Source: Streptomyces filipinensis
GTDB lineage: Bacteria; Actinomycetota; Actinomycetes; Streptomycetales; Streptomycetaceae
Length of the DNA: 64,000 nt
NCBI RefSeq assembly: GCF_014649495.1
Contig: NZ_BMTD01000002.1
Location: 496,001-560,000, forward strand
Reading direction: 5' to 3'
Shown: positions 8,873 through 16,672 of the stretch, in pieces
How positions within the stretch are numbered: position 1 is the first letter of the stretch
How the letters are laid out: every line of letters begins with the position of its first letter
Position numbers and translations under genes: made by a program
The notes under the pieces: generated by a model
The model's database searches: none
Told to the model about the DNA's origin: nothing
The model's input: only the letters and a program-made list of their open reading frames with translations

Positions 8873-10453
8873 TCAGAACGCGTCCGAGGGCACATGGCTG
8901 CCCCACACCTCGCGCAGCGCGTTGCACACCTCCCCCACCGTCGCCCGGGCGCGCAGCGCCTCCTTCATCGGGTACAGCACGTTGTTCTCGCCCTCCGCCG
9001 CCTTCGCCAGTGCGGCGAGGGCCGAGTCCACCGCCCGCCGGTCCCGTTCCGCCCGCAGTTTCTCCAGGCGTTCCGCCTGCCGGGCCTCGATGGCCGGGTC
9101 GACGCGGAGCGGCGCGTACGGCTCCTCCTCGTCCAGCCGGAAGCGGTTCACGCCCACGACCACCCGCTCCCCGGAGTCGGTCTCCTGGGCGATCCGGTAC
9201 GCGTTCTGCTCGATCTCGGCCTTCTGGAAACCGCGCTCGATCGCCGCCACCGCCCCGCCCAGGTCCTCGACCCTGCGCATCAGGTCGACGGCCGCCTCCT
9301 CCACGTCGTCCGTCATCCGCTCCACCGCGTAGGAGCCCGCGAAGGGGTCGACGGTCGCCGTCACGTCACTCTCGTGCGCCAGCACCTGCTGGGTCCGCAG
9401 CGCCAGCCGCGCGCTCTTGTCCGTCGGCAGCGCGATCGCCTCGTCGAAGGAGTTGGTGTGCAGGGACTGCGTACCGCCGAGCACCGCCGCCAGGGCCTGG
9501 ACGGCGACCCGGACCAGGTTCACCTCCGGCTGCTGGGCCGTCAGCTGCACGCCGGCCGTCTGGGTGTGGAAGCGGAGCATCAGGGACTTCGGGTCCCGGG
9601 CGCCGAACTCGTCCCGCATCACCCGCGCCCAGATCCTGCGCGCCGCGCGGAACTTGGCGACCTCCTCCAGCAGCGTCGTACGGGCCACGAAGAAGAAGGA
9701 CAGGCGCGGGGCGAAGCCGTCGACGTCCATGCCCGCAGCCACCGCCGTACGGACGTACTCGATGCCGTCCGCCAGGGTGAACGCGATCTCCTGTACGGGC
9801 GACGCCCCCGCCTCGGCCATGTGGTAGCCGGAGATCGAGATCGTGTTCCACTTCGGGATCTCGGCGGTGCAGTACTTGAAGATGTCGGCGGTCAGGCGCA
9901 GGGAGGGCTTGGGCGGGAAGATGTACGTCCCACGGGCGATGTACTCCTTCAGCACGTCGTTCTGGATCGTGCCCGTCAGCTGCTCGGGCCGTACGCCCTG
10001 CTCCTCGGCCACCAGCTGGTACAGGAGCAGCAGCAGGGCCGCCGGGGCGTTGATCGTCATCGACGTCGAGACCTGGCCGAGCGGGATGCCGTCGAAGAGC
10101 ACCCGCATGTCCTCGATCGAGTCGATGGCCACGCCCACCTTGCCGACCTCGCCGTGCGCGAGGGGCGCGTCGGAGTCGTGGCCCATCTGGGTGGGCAGGT
10201 CGAAGGCGACCGAGAGTCCGGTGGTGCCGTGGGCGATCAGCTGCCGGTAGCGGGCGTTCGACTCGGCGGCCGTGCCGAAACCGGCGTACTGGCGCATGGT
10301 CCAGGGACGGCCGGTGTACATGGTCGGGTAGACCCCGCGGGTGAACGGGTACGCGCCCGGTTCGCCCAGTTTCCCGGCCGGGTCCCAGCCCTTGAGGGCC
10401 TCCGGCCCGTAGACCGGTTCGACCGGCAGTCCCGACTCCGACTCACGCGCCAT
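8873..10453 (-). CDS. acyl-CoA mutase large subunit (methylmalonyl-CoA mutase family)
   Basis: 526 residues from ATG at 10453, with GGAGG seven bases upstream. It is a TIM-barrel mutase alpha chain: the substrate-binding stretch [17 protein letters not shown] lies near residue 36, followed by MRQYAGFG and [13 protein letters not shown], and [12 protein letters not shown] lies about residue 210. The chain ends at the barrel and has no DxHxxG cobalamin-binding domain, so it should need a separate B12-binding small subunit, which is not encoded in this window. It keeps the Tyr of RQYAGF that methylmalonyl-CoA mutases have, where isobutyryl-CoA mutases typically have Phe. It may therefore favour a methylmalonyl- or related acyl-CoA; the true substrate is open. 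Confidence 0.9.
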   Translation of the reverse strand: MARESESGLPVEPVYGPEALKGWDPAGKLGEPGAYPFTRGVYPTMYTGRPWTMRQYAGFGTAAESNARYRQLIAHGTTGLSVAFDLPTQMGHDSDAPLAHGEVGKVGVAIDSIEDMRVLFDGIPLGQVSTSMTINAPAALLLLLYQLVAEEQGVRPEQLTGTIQNDVLKEYIARGTYIFPPKPSLRLTADIFKYCTAEIPKWNTISISGYHMAEAGASPVQEIAFTLADGIEYVRTAVAAGMDVDGFAPRLSFFFVARTTLLEEVAKFRAARRIWARVMRDEFGARDPKSLMLRFHTQTAGVQLTAQQPEVNLVRVAVQALAAVLGGTQSLHTNSFDEAIALPTDKSARLALRTQQVLAHESDVTATVDPFAGSYAVERMTDDVEEAAVDLMRRVEDLGGAVAAIERGFQKAEIEQNAYRIAQETDSGERVVVGVNRFRLDEEEPYAPLRVDPAIEARQAERLEKLRAERDRRAVDSALAALAKAAEGENNVLYPMKEALRARATVGEVCNALREVWGSHVPSDAF

Positions 10454-10533
10454 GGATGCCTCCGCAGTACGTCCTGTCACCCCTCACCATGCCCCGTCGT
10501 TGGACGGCGGTCACGCGGGGAAGCATCCCCGGC

Positions 10534-11421
10534 ATGAGGATCTCGCGAAGACCCGCCGCCGTACTCGCCTCGGCCGTCTCCCTCACCGCGCTCGCCGCGC
10601 TGTGCGGCTGCACCGTGCAGCCCTCCACGGACGCGGACGGCAAAGCCCGGGCACCGGTGCACGTCCGGCTTCCGGAGCAGACACCCGGGCAGGTGTCCGG
10701 GCAGGTGTCCGGCCTCCCGCCGGTGAGCGGCCCGGCTGTTCCCACCCCAACGGCCCAGCACCCGTCGATCGCACCGGCCGCGCCCCCTCCCCGGGTGTTG
10801 TGGTCGCGCGGCGACAGCGGGCCGGGCGTGCGGGAGCTGCAGGCGCGGCTGCGCCAGCTTCAGTGGCTGTTCGACGGGCCGACGGGGTCGTACGACGATC
10901 TGACCGAGCAGGCCGTCAGGGGCTTCCAGGGCAAGCGCGGGCTGCCGCAGACCGGGCGGGCGGACTCCGTCACCTGGCAGCGGCTGGTGTCGATGACGCA
11001 CCCGCCCGGCACCTGGGAGCTGTATCTGATGGGCGGCCAGCCGGCCGGGGCGCCCGACCCGCGCTGCCTGACCGGACGTGTCCTGTGCATCGACAAGACG
11101 ACGCGGACGCTGCGCTGGATGGTCGACGGGCGGACGCTGTCCACGACCGCGGTGCGGTTCGGGGCGCAGTACACGCCGACCCGGGAGGGTGTCTTCCACG
11201 TCTACTGGAAGGCGCGGCACTGGGTGTCCACGCTCTACCACTCGCCGATGCCGTACGCGATGTTCTTCAGCGGCGGCCAGGCCGTGCACTACTCGTACGA
11301 CTTCGCGGCGCGCGGATACGCGGGCGGCTCGCACGGGTGCGTGAACGTCCGGGACGAGACCGCGATCGCCCAGTTGTTCGCGCAGGTGCGGATGGGCGAC
11401 AAGGTCGTCGTCTACTGGTGA
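10534..11421 (+). CDS. L,D-transpeptidase lipoprotein with peptidoglycan-binding domain
   Basis: 295 residues from ATG at 10534. The N-terminus has Arg residues, a hydrophobic stretch and a possible lipobox (LCGC, Cys at about 28), so it is probably a surface lipoprotein. After a Pro/Gly-rich linker, a PG_binding_1 domain spans about residues 88-155. The YkuD catalytic domain fills the rest, with the active-site motif SHGCVNV near the end and the upstream His in VHYSYD. Such enzymes make 3-3 peptide cross-links in peptidoglycan. The upstream mutase gene is divergent with 80 bases between starts. A hairpin terminator follows. Confidence 0.9.
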   Translation: MRISRRPAAVLASAVSLTALAALCGCTVQPSTDADGKARAPVHVRLPEQTPGQVSGQVSGLPPVSGPAVPTPTAQHPSIAPAAPPPRVLWSRGDSGPGVRELQARLRQLQWLFDGPTGSYDDLTEQAVRGFQGKRGLPQTGRADSVTWQRLVSMTHPPGTWELYLMGGQPAGAPDPRCLTGRVLCIDKTTRTLRWMVDGRTLSTTAVRFGAQYTPTREGVFHVYWKARHWVSTLYHSPMPYAMFFSGGQAVHYSYDFAARGYAGGSHGCVNVRDETAIAQLFAQVRMGDKVVVYW

Positions 11422-11446
11422 CGACGGCGGTGGTGTGGGATGCGGG

Positions 11447-11483
11447 GCGCGGGCGGGACCGGGGGAACGTGTCCCGCCCGCGC
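11447..11483 (+). terminator. hairpin after the L,D-transpeptidase gene
   Basis: A 13-bp perfect stem (11447-11459 with 11471-11483) with an 11-base loop, 25 bases past the stop. It lies in a 205-base gap between convergent genes. Confidence 0.65.
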
Positions 11484-11626
11484 CAGGTGCACGAGCCGTG
11501 GGTACGGGGGGAACCCCGGCTCAGTGCGACGGCCGATGACCAGTCGGCTCACTCATTACTGCGTGCCGGGCTCCGAAAACGTCACACCTCGCGGGAAGAA
11601 ATTTTCGCGGACCATGAAAGCGCAGG

Positions 11627-12706
11627 TCAGACAGGGTGCGTCGGAGTGAGGGCGGAGGGAACGGGCGCGGCGGCGGCGCCGTGCCGGACGGGGCCGCGGC
11701 CATGGCCACGGCCCTTGCCGGGGTGACCGTGGCGCCCCCGCCCGGGGCCGTCGTCGTCCCCCTTGCCCTTGTCCTTGCCGTTGTCCTCGTCCTTGCCCTG
11801 GCTCTTTCCGCCGCCGCCCGTGCCCTTGGCCGTTCCGCTGTCGCCGCTCCTGCCGCCGCTCGCCGCCCCGCCGGCCAGGTCGGCGGCGGACAGCACGACC
11901 TTGCAGTACCGGCTCACGCGTGCGCTGCCGCCCGCCAGGTTCTCCAGCGCGCGCCGGCGACCGGCCTCCAGTTCCCGGCCGTCGCGGATGTCCCGGCAGG
12001 CCGCGACGGCGTCCTTCCAGCGGCCGCGGGGGCTTCCGGAGGGCTCACCGGTACCCGGGGCGTCGCTGCCGCCCGCGTGGTCGTCCGGTCCGGCGGCCTC
12101 GCCGGGGGCGTGCCCGCCCCGCCCGCCCGGGCCGCCGCTCGGCGCGCCCGGATCCACGGTCGCGCCCGAGGTGCCCTCGGGCGGGACCGGGGCGAAGGGG
12201 ACCGCGGACGTCTCGTCGGGGGAGGCGGAGGCGGAGGCGGAGGGGCCGGGCTTCTCGGGCGCGAACGGCGTGTGCAGCATCCCGCTCCCGGCGGCCATGG
12301 CGACCCCGCCGACCGTGCCCACGGCCATCGCGGCGGCGAGTGCCAGGCGTACCGGGCGGCCCCAGCGGGGGCGGCGGGCCGGGGTTCCGGTACGGCCCGG
12401 GGCACCGATGCGGACCAGGCCCGCGTCGGCACCGGGCACGGACCGGCCGGTGCCGCCGCCGGCGGGGGCAGCGGCGGTCCGTTCGGTTTCGGTGGCCTCG
12501 CGGGCCTTGCGGAACGCGGCCAGGGCGGCCTGTTCGCCAGGGAGCTCACCGGTGGCGGGAGCCGCCTCCGCGGAGAGCGCGCCGAGCGCACGGGAGAGGC
12601 GTTCGGCCTGGTCACGGGCAGAGGCGTCGACGGCTTCCAGTGACTCACCGCGCAGCAGGCGTTCCGCCGTCTCCCGGTTCAGCCACTTGTCCTGCTCGTC
12701 GGCCAT
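11627..12706 (-). CDS. sigma-factor-linked single-pass membrane protein (possible anti-sigma factor)
   Basis: 359 residues. ATG at 12706 shares one base with the sigma-factor stop (TGATG), so the two are coupled. Residues 1-120 are cytoplasmic and rich in Ala, Glu and Arg. One membrane helix lies at about 125-145, then a Pro/Ser/Gly-rich outer region and a small domain with two Cys separated by 30 residues (ACRD at about 234, RYCK at about 265). The last 70 residues are a low-complexity Gly/Lys/Asp/His tail. The zinc anti-sigma motif HxxxCxxC is absent. A regulatory role is inferred from gene order and topology. It resembles in layout the protein at 13654-14466. Confidence 0.8.
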   Translation of the reverse strand: MADEQDKWLNRETAERLLRGESLEAVDASARDQAERLSRALGALSAEAAPATGELPGEQAALAAFRKAREATETERTAAAPAGGGTGRSVPGADAGLVRIGAPGRTGTPARRPRWGRPVRLALAAAMAVGTVGGVAMAAGSGMLHTPFAPEKPGPSASASASPDETSAVPFAPVPPEGTSGATVDPGAPSGGPGGRGGHAPGEAAGPDDHAGGSDAPGTGEPSGSPRGRWKDAVAACRDIRDGRELEAGRRRALENLAGGSARVSRYCKVVLSAADLAGGAASGGRSGDSGTAKGTGGGGKSQGKDEDNGKDKGKGDDDGPGRGRHGHPGKGRGHGRGPVRHGAAAAPVPSALTPTHPV

Positions 12707-13368
12707 CACATGTCCTTCTGCGTCCGCGCACGCGTATCCGTCACAGTTGCGGACGACACCGCGCCACGGCGCGGTTCTCGCTGGGGTGGGAGCGCGTCGA
12801 GCGCGCCCGCCGATTCCGGATCGTCGCCGAGCAGCTCCGCGAGCCGCTTCAGACCGCGGTGCGCGGCGGTGCGGACGGCGCCGGCGCGTTTGCCGAGGGT
12901 CTCGGCGGCGCTCTTGGCGTCGAGGCCGACGACGACGCGCAGGACGACCGCCTCGGCCTGGTCCTGCGGGAGCCGCGCGATGAGGGAGAGGGTGCTGTCG
13001 GTGGCCAGGGCCTCGATGGCCTCGCCGGCCGTGTCGGACTCGGCGGCCCGGCCGGTCAGCTCCGTCTCGTCGCCGCCTATGGCGGGACGGCGGCCGCGCA
13101 TGCGTATGTGGTCCAGGGCGCGGTTGCGGGCGATCCGGGCGGCCCAGCCGCGGAAGCGGTCGGCGTCCCCGCTGAACCGGTCCAGGTCGCGGGCGATCTG
13201 CAGCCAGGCCTCGGACGCGACGTCCTCGGCGTCCGGATCGCCGACCAGTGTCCGCACGTATCCGAGCAGCCGTGGATGCACGGAGCGGTACACCGTACGG
13301 AAGGCGGTCTCGTCTCCGTCCTGTGCCGCACGCACCGCGGCGGTCAGCTCCGCGTCGTCCCCCAGCAC
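12706..13368 (-). CDS. RNA polymerase ECF-type sigma factor
   Basis: 220 residues from GTG at 13368, with AAAGGGAG just upstream. Sigma region 2 spans about residues 20-88 (FRTVYRSVHPRLLGYV through the FRGWAARIARNRALDHIR core-binding helix). Region 4 spans about 120-170, with the helix-turn-helix around LPQDQAEAVVLRVVVGLDAK. There is no large C-terminal domain. It is followed at once by the membrane protein that probably controls it. A closely similar pair lies 1.9 kb upstream, which suggests duplication. Confidence 0.92.
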   Translation of the reverse strand: MLGDDAELTAAVRAAQDGDETAFRTVYRSVHPRLLGYVRTLVGDPDAEDVASEAWLQIARDLDRFSGDADRFRGWAARIARNRALDHIRMRGRRPAIGGDETELTGRAAESDTAGEAIEALATDSTLSLIARLPQDQAEAVVLRVVVGLDAKSAAETLGKRAGAVRTAAHRGLKRLAELLGDDPESAGALDALPPQREPRRGAVSSATVTDTRARTQKDM

Positions 13369-13653
13369 CGCACTCCCTTTACGCCTGTTTCCCGGTCGGC
13401 GCGAAAGGCACGTTACGGCGTGAAACCGTTGCCCGTCCATGTCCGCAGGGGGTCCGTAGAAGATGCAACTAACTCGTGACCGGGTGCGGATGTGCGCAGG
13501 GTGAGGGCCGACCGGCTCGGGGTGTGACAGAAAACGCACTCCCGGCGCTGTAGGAAGTACGGGTCGCGCGCGGCCCGTCCGCGCGACGGCCGGGGCCTCT
13601 CCTGTGGGGGGTGGCGGCCCCGGCCGTTCGCTTGCGTGGGGCCGGCGGGGCCG

Positions 13654-14466
13654 CTACTTCTTCTTGCTCCCGGCCCCCGCGGGCTTCTTCTTCGCGCCGG
13701 TCGGACCGACGCCGGACGGCTTGGTGTCGGCCGGCTTCGCGTCGGCCGGCTTCGCACTCGCCGCCGGCCGCCCCGCGTCCTCGCCCTGCTTGCCCCCATG
13801 GCCGCCCTCCGGCCCCTGGGAGCGCTCCAGCCGGGCGCAGTAGGCCGCGACCCCGTCCTCGCCGCCCGCCGCCGTGACGAGCCGCTGCCAGGCCGTCGAG
13901 TCCAGGGCACCGCCCCGTTCCCCGGCCCGCTCGTAGGTACGGCAGTGGGCCACGGTGTCCCGGGCGGTGGCGGGGTGGTCCGGGCGGGCGGACGGGCCCG
14001 GGGACCGGGAGCCGGCCGGTCCGTCGGACGGGCCGGGTACGGCCGGCCCGTGCGAGGTGCTCGTCGAGGAGTACGCCGGCCGCGGGGTGTGCGGGCGGGC
14101 GGACGGACCCGACCGGGCGGAGCCGATCGCCGCGACGGCGACGCCGCCCAGCGCGAGGCTCGCGAGCGCCACCGAGAGCGTGGCCCTCAGCGAGAGCCGG
14201 CCGCGGCGCGGCGCCGCGGGCCGCCAGTCGTCCCGGCGCCGGGTGCGCGGGAGGGGCGCTCCCGTGGCGCGGGCGGCACGGAAGGCGGCCACGGCCCGGC
14301 GCTCGCCGTCGGCGTCCGTGCCGTCGGCGCGCAGGGCCGCGGCGAGCCGCGCCTCGAACCCCGGGCCGCCGAGGTCCGCCTCGTCGCGCCGGGATGCGGA
14401 GAGGATGCCGCCGGGGTGCGCGCGCCGGCGCCCCAGGGGAGCGTCGCCGCTGTGCCGTTCACCCAT
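13654..14466 (-). CDS. second sigma-linked single-pass membrane protein (possible anti-sigma factor)
   Basis: 270 residues from ATG at 14466, 82 bases after the stop of the second sigma gene. It has the same layout as its neighbour at 11627: a charged cytoplasmic N-terminus, one membrane helix (about residues 95-115), a Pro/Ser-rich outer linker, then a small domain with two Cys 34 residues apart (AHCRT and AAYCAR). It ends in repeated Lys-Pro-Ala-Asp units and a Lys-rich tail. No zinc-binding anti-sigma motif is present. A different-frame ATG at 14552 overlaps the sigma stop (ATGA) and would fit coupling better; a frameshift is possible, so the start is uncertain. Confidence 0.75.
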   Translation of the reverse strand: MGERHSGDAPLGRRRAHPGGILSASRRDEADLGGPGFEARLAAALRADGTDADGERRAVAAFRAARATGAPLPRTRRRDDWRPAAPRRGRLSLRATLSVALASLALGGVAVAAIGSARSGPSARPHTPRPAYSSTSTSHGPAVPGPSDGPAGSRSPGPSARPDHPATARDTVAHCRTYERAGERGGALDSTAWQRLVTAAGGEDGVAAYCARLERSQGPEGGHGGKQGEDAGRPAASAKPADAKPADTKPSGVGPTGAKKKPAGAGSKKK

Positions 14467-14548
14467 GCCCGTTCCCGTCCTCGTCCGGCGCGCCGGAGTC
14501 CCGCGCCGGTACCTCTCCCATATCCGTACGGCTCGCGATCGGCGCCGT

Positions 14549-15262
14549 TCATGTCGACTCACCCAGCGTCCGGGGGCCGCCATCCGTCACACCCTCGTCC
14601 GCCGCACCTCCGTCCGCCCCGACTTCGTCAGCCGCGTCCCGGGCGCCCAGGTGCCGGGCGAGGCGTTTCAGCCCCCGGTGCGCGGCCGTGCGGACGGCGC
14701 CGGGGCGCTTGTCGAGGACGCGCGCGGCGGACGGGCCGTCCAGGCCGACGACCACCCGCAGCAGCACCGCCTCGGCCTGGTCGCGCGGCAGGCTGCGCAC
14801 CAGTTCCAGCGCCCGGTGCGTGGACAGCGACTCCAGGGCCTCGTCGTCGGTGCTGTGCCGGCCGGGCAGTTCCAGGGCGTCCTGCTCCAGCGGCGCGGCC
14901 CGGGGCCGTACCCGGCGGCGGCGCAACTGGTCCAGGGCGCGGTGCCGGGCGATGGTCGCGGTCCAGCCGCGGAAGCCGGCGCCGTCGCCCTTGAACCGGC
15001 CGAGGTCGCGGGCGATCTCCAGCCAGGCGTCGGCGGCCACGTCCTCCGCGTCCTCGCCGACGAGGCCGCGCAGATAGCCGAGCAGGCCGGGCTGCACGAT
15101 CCGGTAGGCCACCGCGAAGGCGGTCTCGTCGCCCTCCTGGGCGCGCGCGACGGCCGCGCCCAGTTCCCCGTCCCGCGGCTGCGGGCGCCGGGGTACCCCT
15201 CCCTGGCCCAAGACGTCCTCGTTCGTGCCGAGCTCATGGCCACGGCGTGGCTCGTCCCTCAC
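14549..15262 (-). CDS. RNA polymerase ECF-type sigma factor, second copy
   Basis: 237 residues from GTG at 15262; a TTG about 20 codons further in is an alternative, and no ribosome binding site settles it. Region 2 contains FAVAYRIVQPGLLGYLRGLV and FRGWTATIARHRALDQLR. Region 4 contains LPRDQAEAVLLRVVVGLD and the recognition stretch GAVRTAAHRGLKRLA. Both regions are nearly superimposable on the sigma factor at 12706-13368, so the two are paralogues. An acidic 25-residue tail follows region 4. Its partner membrane protein is encoded immediately downstream. Confidence 0.9.
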   Translation of the reverse strand: MRDEPRRGHELGTNEDVLGQGGVPRRPQPRDGELGAAVARAQEGDETAFAVAYRIVQPGLLGYLRGLVGEDAEDVAADAWLEIARDLGRFKGDGAGFRGWTATIARHRALDQLRRRRVRPRAAPLEQDALELPGRHSTDDEALESLSTHRALELVRSLPRDQAEAVLLRVVVGLDGPSAARVLDKRPGAVRTAAHRGLKRLARHLGARDAADEVGADGGAADEGVTDGGPRTLGEST

Positions 15263-15408
15263 GGTCCGACACGCTGCGGCCGTGTCTCCGCCCTCCACGG
15301 TGATCAGCGCCGGGCCGCACAGAAGTGTCACAGGGTCCGTGGGGCGCGGCGCTGTCACCCGGTCGGCGGTCGCGCCCCGCCCGTCGGCGTACAGGTCGCC
15401 GCGCCCGG

Positions 15409-15810
15409 TCAACGGGAGCCGGTCGCGTCCCGGCACAGCAGGCGCAGCGAGCCGTGACCGGCGAAGCAGCGCCGGGCCTCCTCGACGGGGTCCCAGAGCC
15501 GGCCGTCGGGGGTGCGCACCCAGTGGTCGCCGCCGGCCGCCCACCACTCGGCACCGGTCTGGCGGACGATGACCTCACCGGCGTAGGCGCCGAAGCCGCG
15601 CAGCACGCTCTCCACGGCGGCGGGCGGCGGCGCCTCGCGCCGGATCTCCTCGATCATCCGGTCGACCCGCCACAGGCTCTGTGCCGAGTAGTCGAGCCGC
15701 ACCCGGGCGCCCTCGCGCATGGTCGCCACGGTGTCCGCGGCCCACCGTACGGGCTTCGCCGCGGCGTGCGGCCTGGTCTCCTGCTGTGCTGTCACGTCCT
15801 GGGCTGTCAC
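15409..15810 (-). CDS. small uncharacterised protein (DUF3806-like)
   Basis: 133 residues from GTG at 15810; GTG at 15795 is equally possible because neither has a clear ribosome binding site. The core (SLWRVDRMIEEI, GAYAGEVIVRQTGAEWW, then a short strand with DGRLWDPVEEA) resembles small soluble DUF3806-type domains that read LGaYlGEV near the middle. There is no signal peptide or membrane helix. It lies upstream of the second sigma gene in the same direction, 146 bases away. Function unknown. Confidence 0.65.
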   Translation of the reverse strand: MTAQDVTAQQETRPHAAAKPVRWAADTVATMREGARVRLDYSAQSLWRVDRMIEEIRREAPPPAAVESVLRGFGAYAGEVIVRQTGAEWWAAGGDHWVRTPDGRLWDPVEEARRCFAGHGSLRLLCRDATGSR

Positions 15811-16026
15811 ATAGGGAAGAGCGAGCGGCGCGGCGCGGCCGTCACGCCTTTCCGAACCGCTGTGCCGACTCCCGCAGAACCGCCCCACGCCGACCGCACG
15901 ACGGTCACAGGACTCGCCCACGCAGGGGGTTTGAAACGGCCGGGCGCGGGTGCGGGCCCCTGGTGCCTGCCGGCGCCCTCGTCCGTGCCCCGTCGGGGCG
16001 CTCGCGGCCGGCGTCGGCGGTGCGGC

Positions 16027-16581
16027 TCAGGCCCCGGTGCGAGCCCGGCGCGAGACCACCGCCCGCAGCACCCGCCGGCCCTCGATCGAGAGGTCCAGCG
16101 CGCGGCGCAGGCCGTGCGGACCGTGTTCGGCGACCAGCTCCAGTACCGCCGTCTGCCGGCGCAGCTCGGCCGCGACCAGCGGAGGCAGATCCGCCGTGTC
16201 ACCGGCGCGCCCGGCGGCCAGGCCGTCCGCCGCCGCCGTGCCGTCCGCGGCGGGATCGAGCAGCCGGTGGATCCGCAGCGAGGCGACCGAGCAGGCGTCG
16301 GCCCAGGGCCGTACCGCCTCGGCGGTGCGCTCGGCCGGGGCCGCCTCCAGCATGCGCCGGGCGAGCAGCGCGACCTCGTCGTCCGGCTGCCCGGCGCCGA
16401 GGGCGGCCCGGGCCCTGTCCAGGCCCGCGCTCCAGTCGGAGCCGTCGGCGAGGCTCGCCCACAGGGGCCGGAGCAGATCGTCGTCGGCGCCGAGCAGAGG
16501 CAGGCACCGGTCCAAACAAGCCAGCCCGCTGGCAGCCAGTCCGCGTTCGTCGGCCTGCGCGATGCGTTCCACCAGGCTCAT
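16027..16581 (-). CDS. uncharacterised alpha-helical protein
   Basis: 184 residues, ATG at 16581 with GGGAG well placed upstream. It is almost wholly helical, rich in Ala, Leu, Arg and Asp, with only two or three Cys (LACLDRCLPLL near residue 20, DACSVAS near 96). No signal peptide, membrane segment or known motif is seen. It stands between the hexosaminidase gene and the small DUF3806-like gene, all on the same strand but with gaps of 91 and 216 bases. Function unknown. Confidence 0.7.
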   Translation of the reverse strand: MSLVERIAQADERGLAASGLACLDRCLPLLGADDDLLRPLWASLADGSDWSAGLDRARAALGAGQPDDEVALLARRMLEAAPAERTAEAVRPWADACSVASLRIHRLLDPAADGTAAADGLAAGRAGDTADLPPLVAAELRRQTAVLELVAEHGPHGLRRALDLSIEGRRVLRAVVSRRARTGA

Positions 16582-16672
16582 GAATGTCTCCCTCGCCAGG
16601 GCACCGACCGGTACGGAGCCCGCACTTCCCCTTACTGCGTGCTACGGCGCGGGAGTGTCACAGCGGGCGTTT

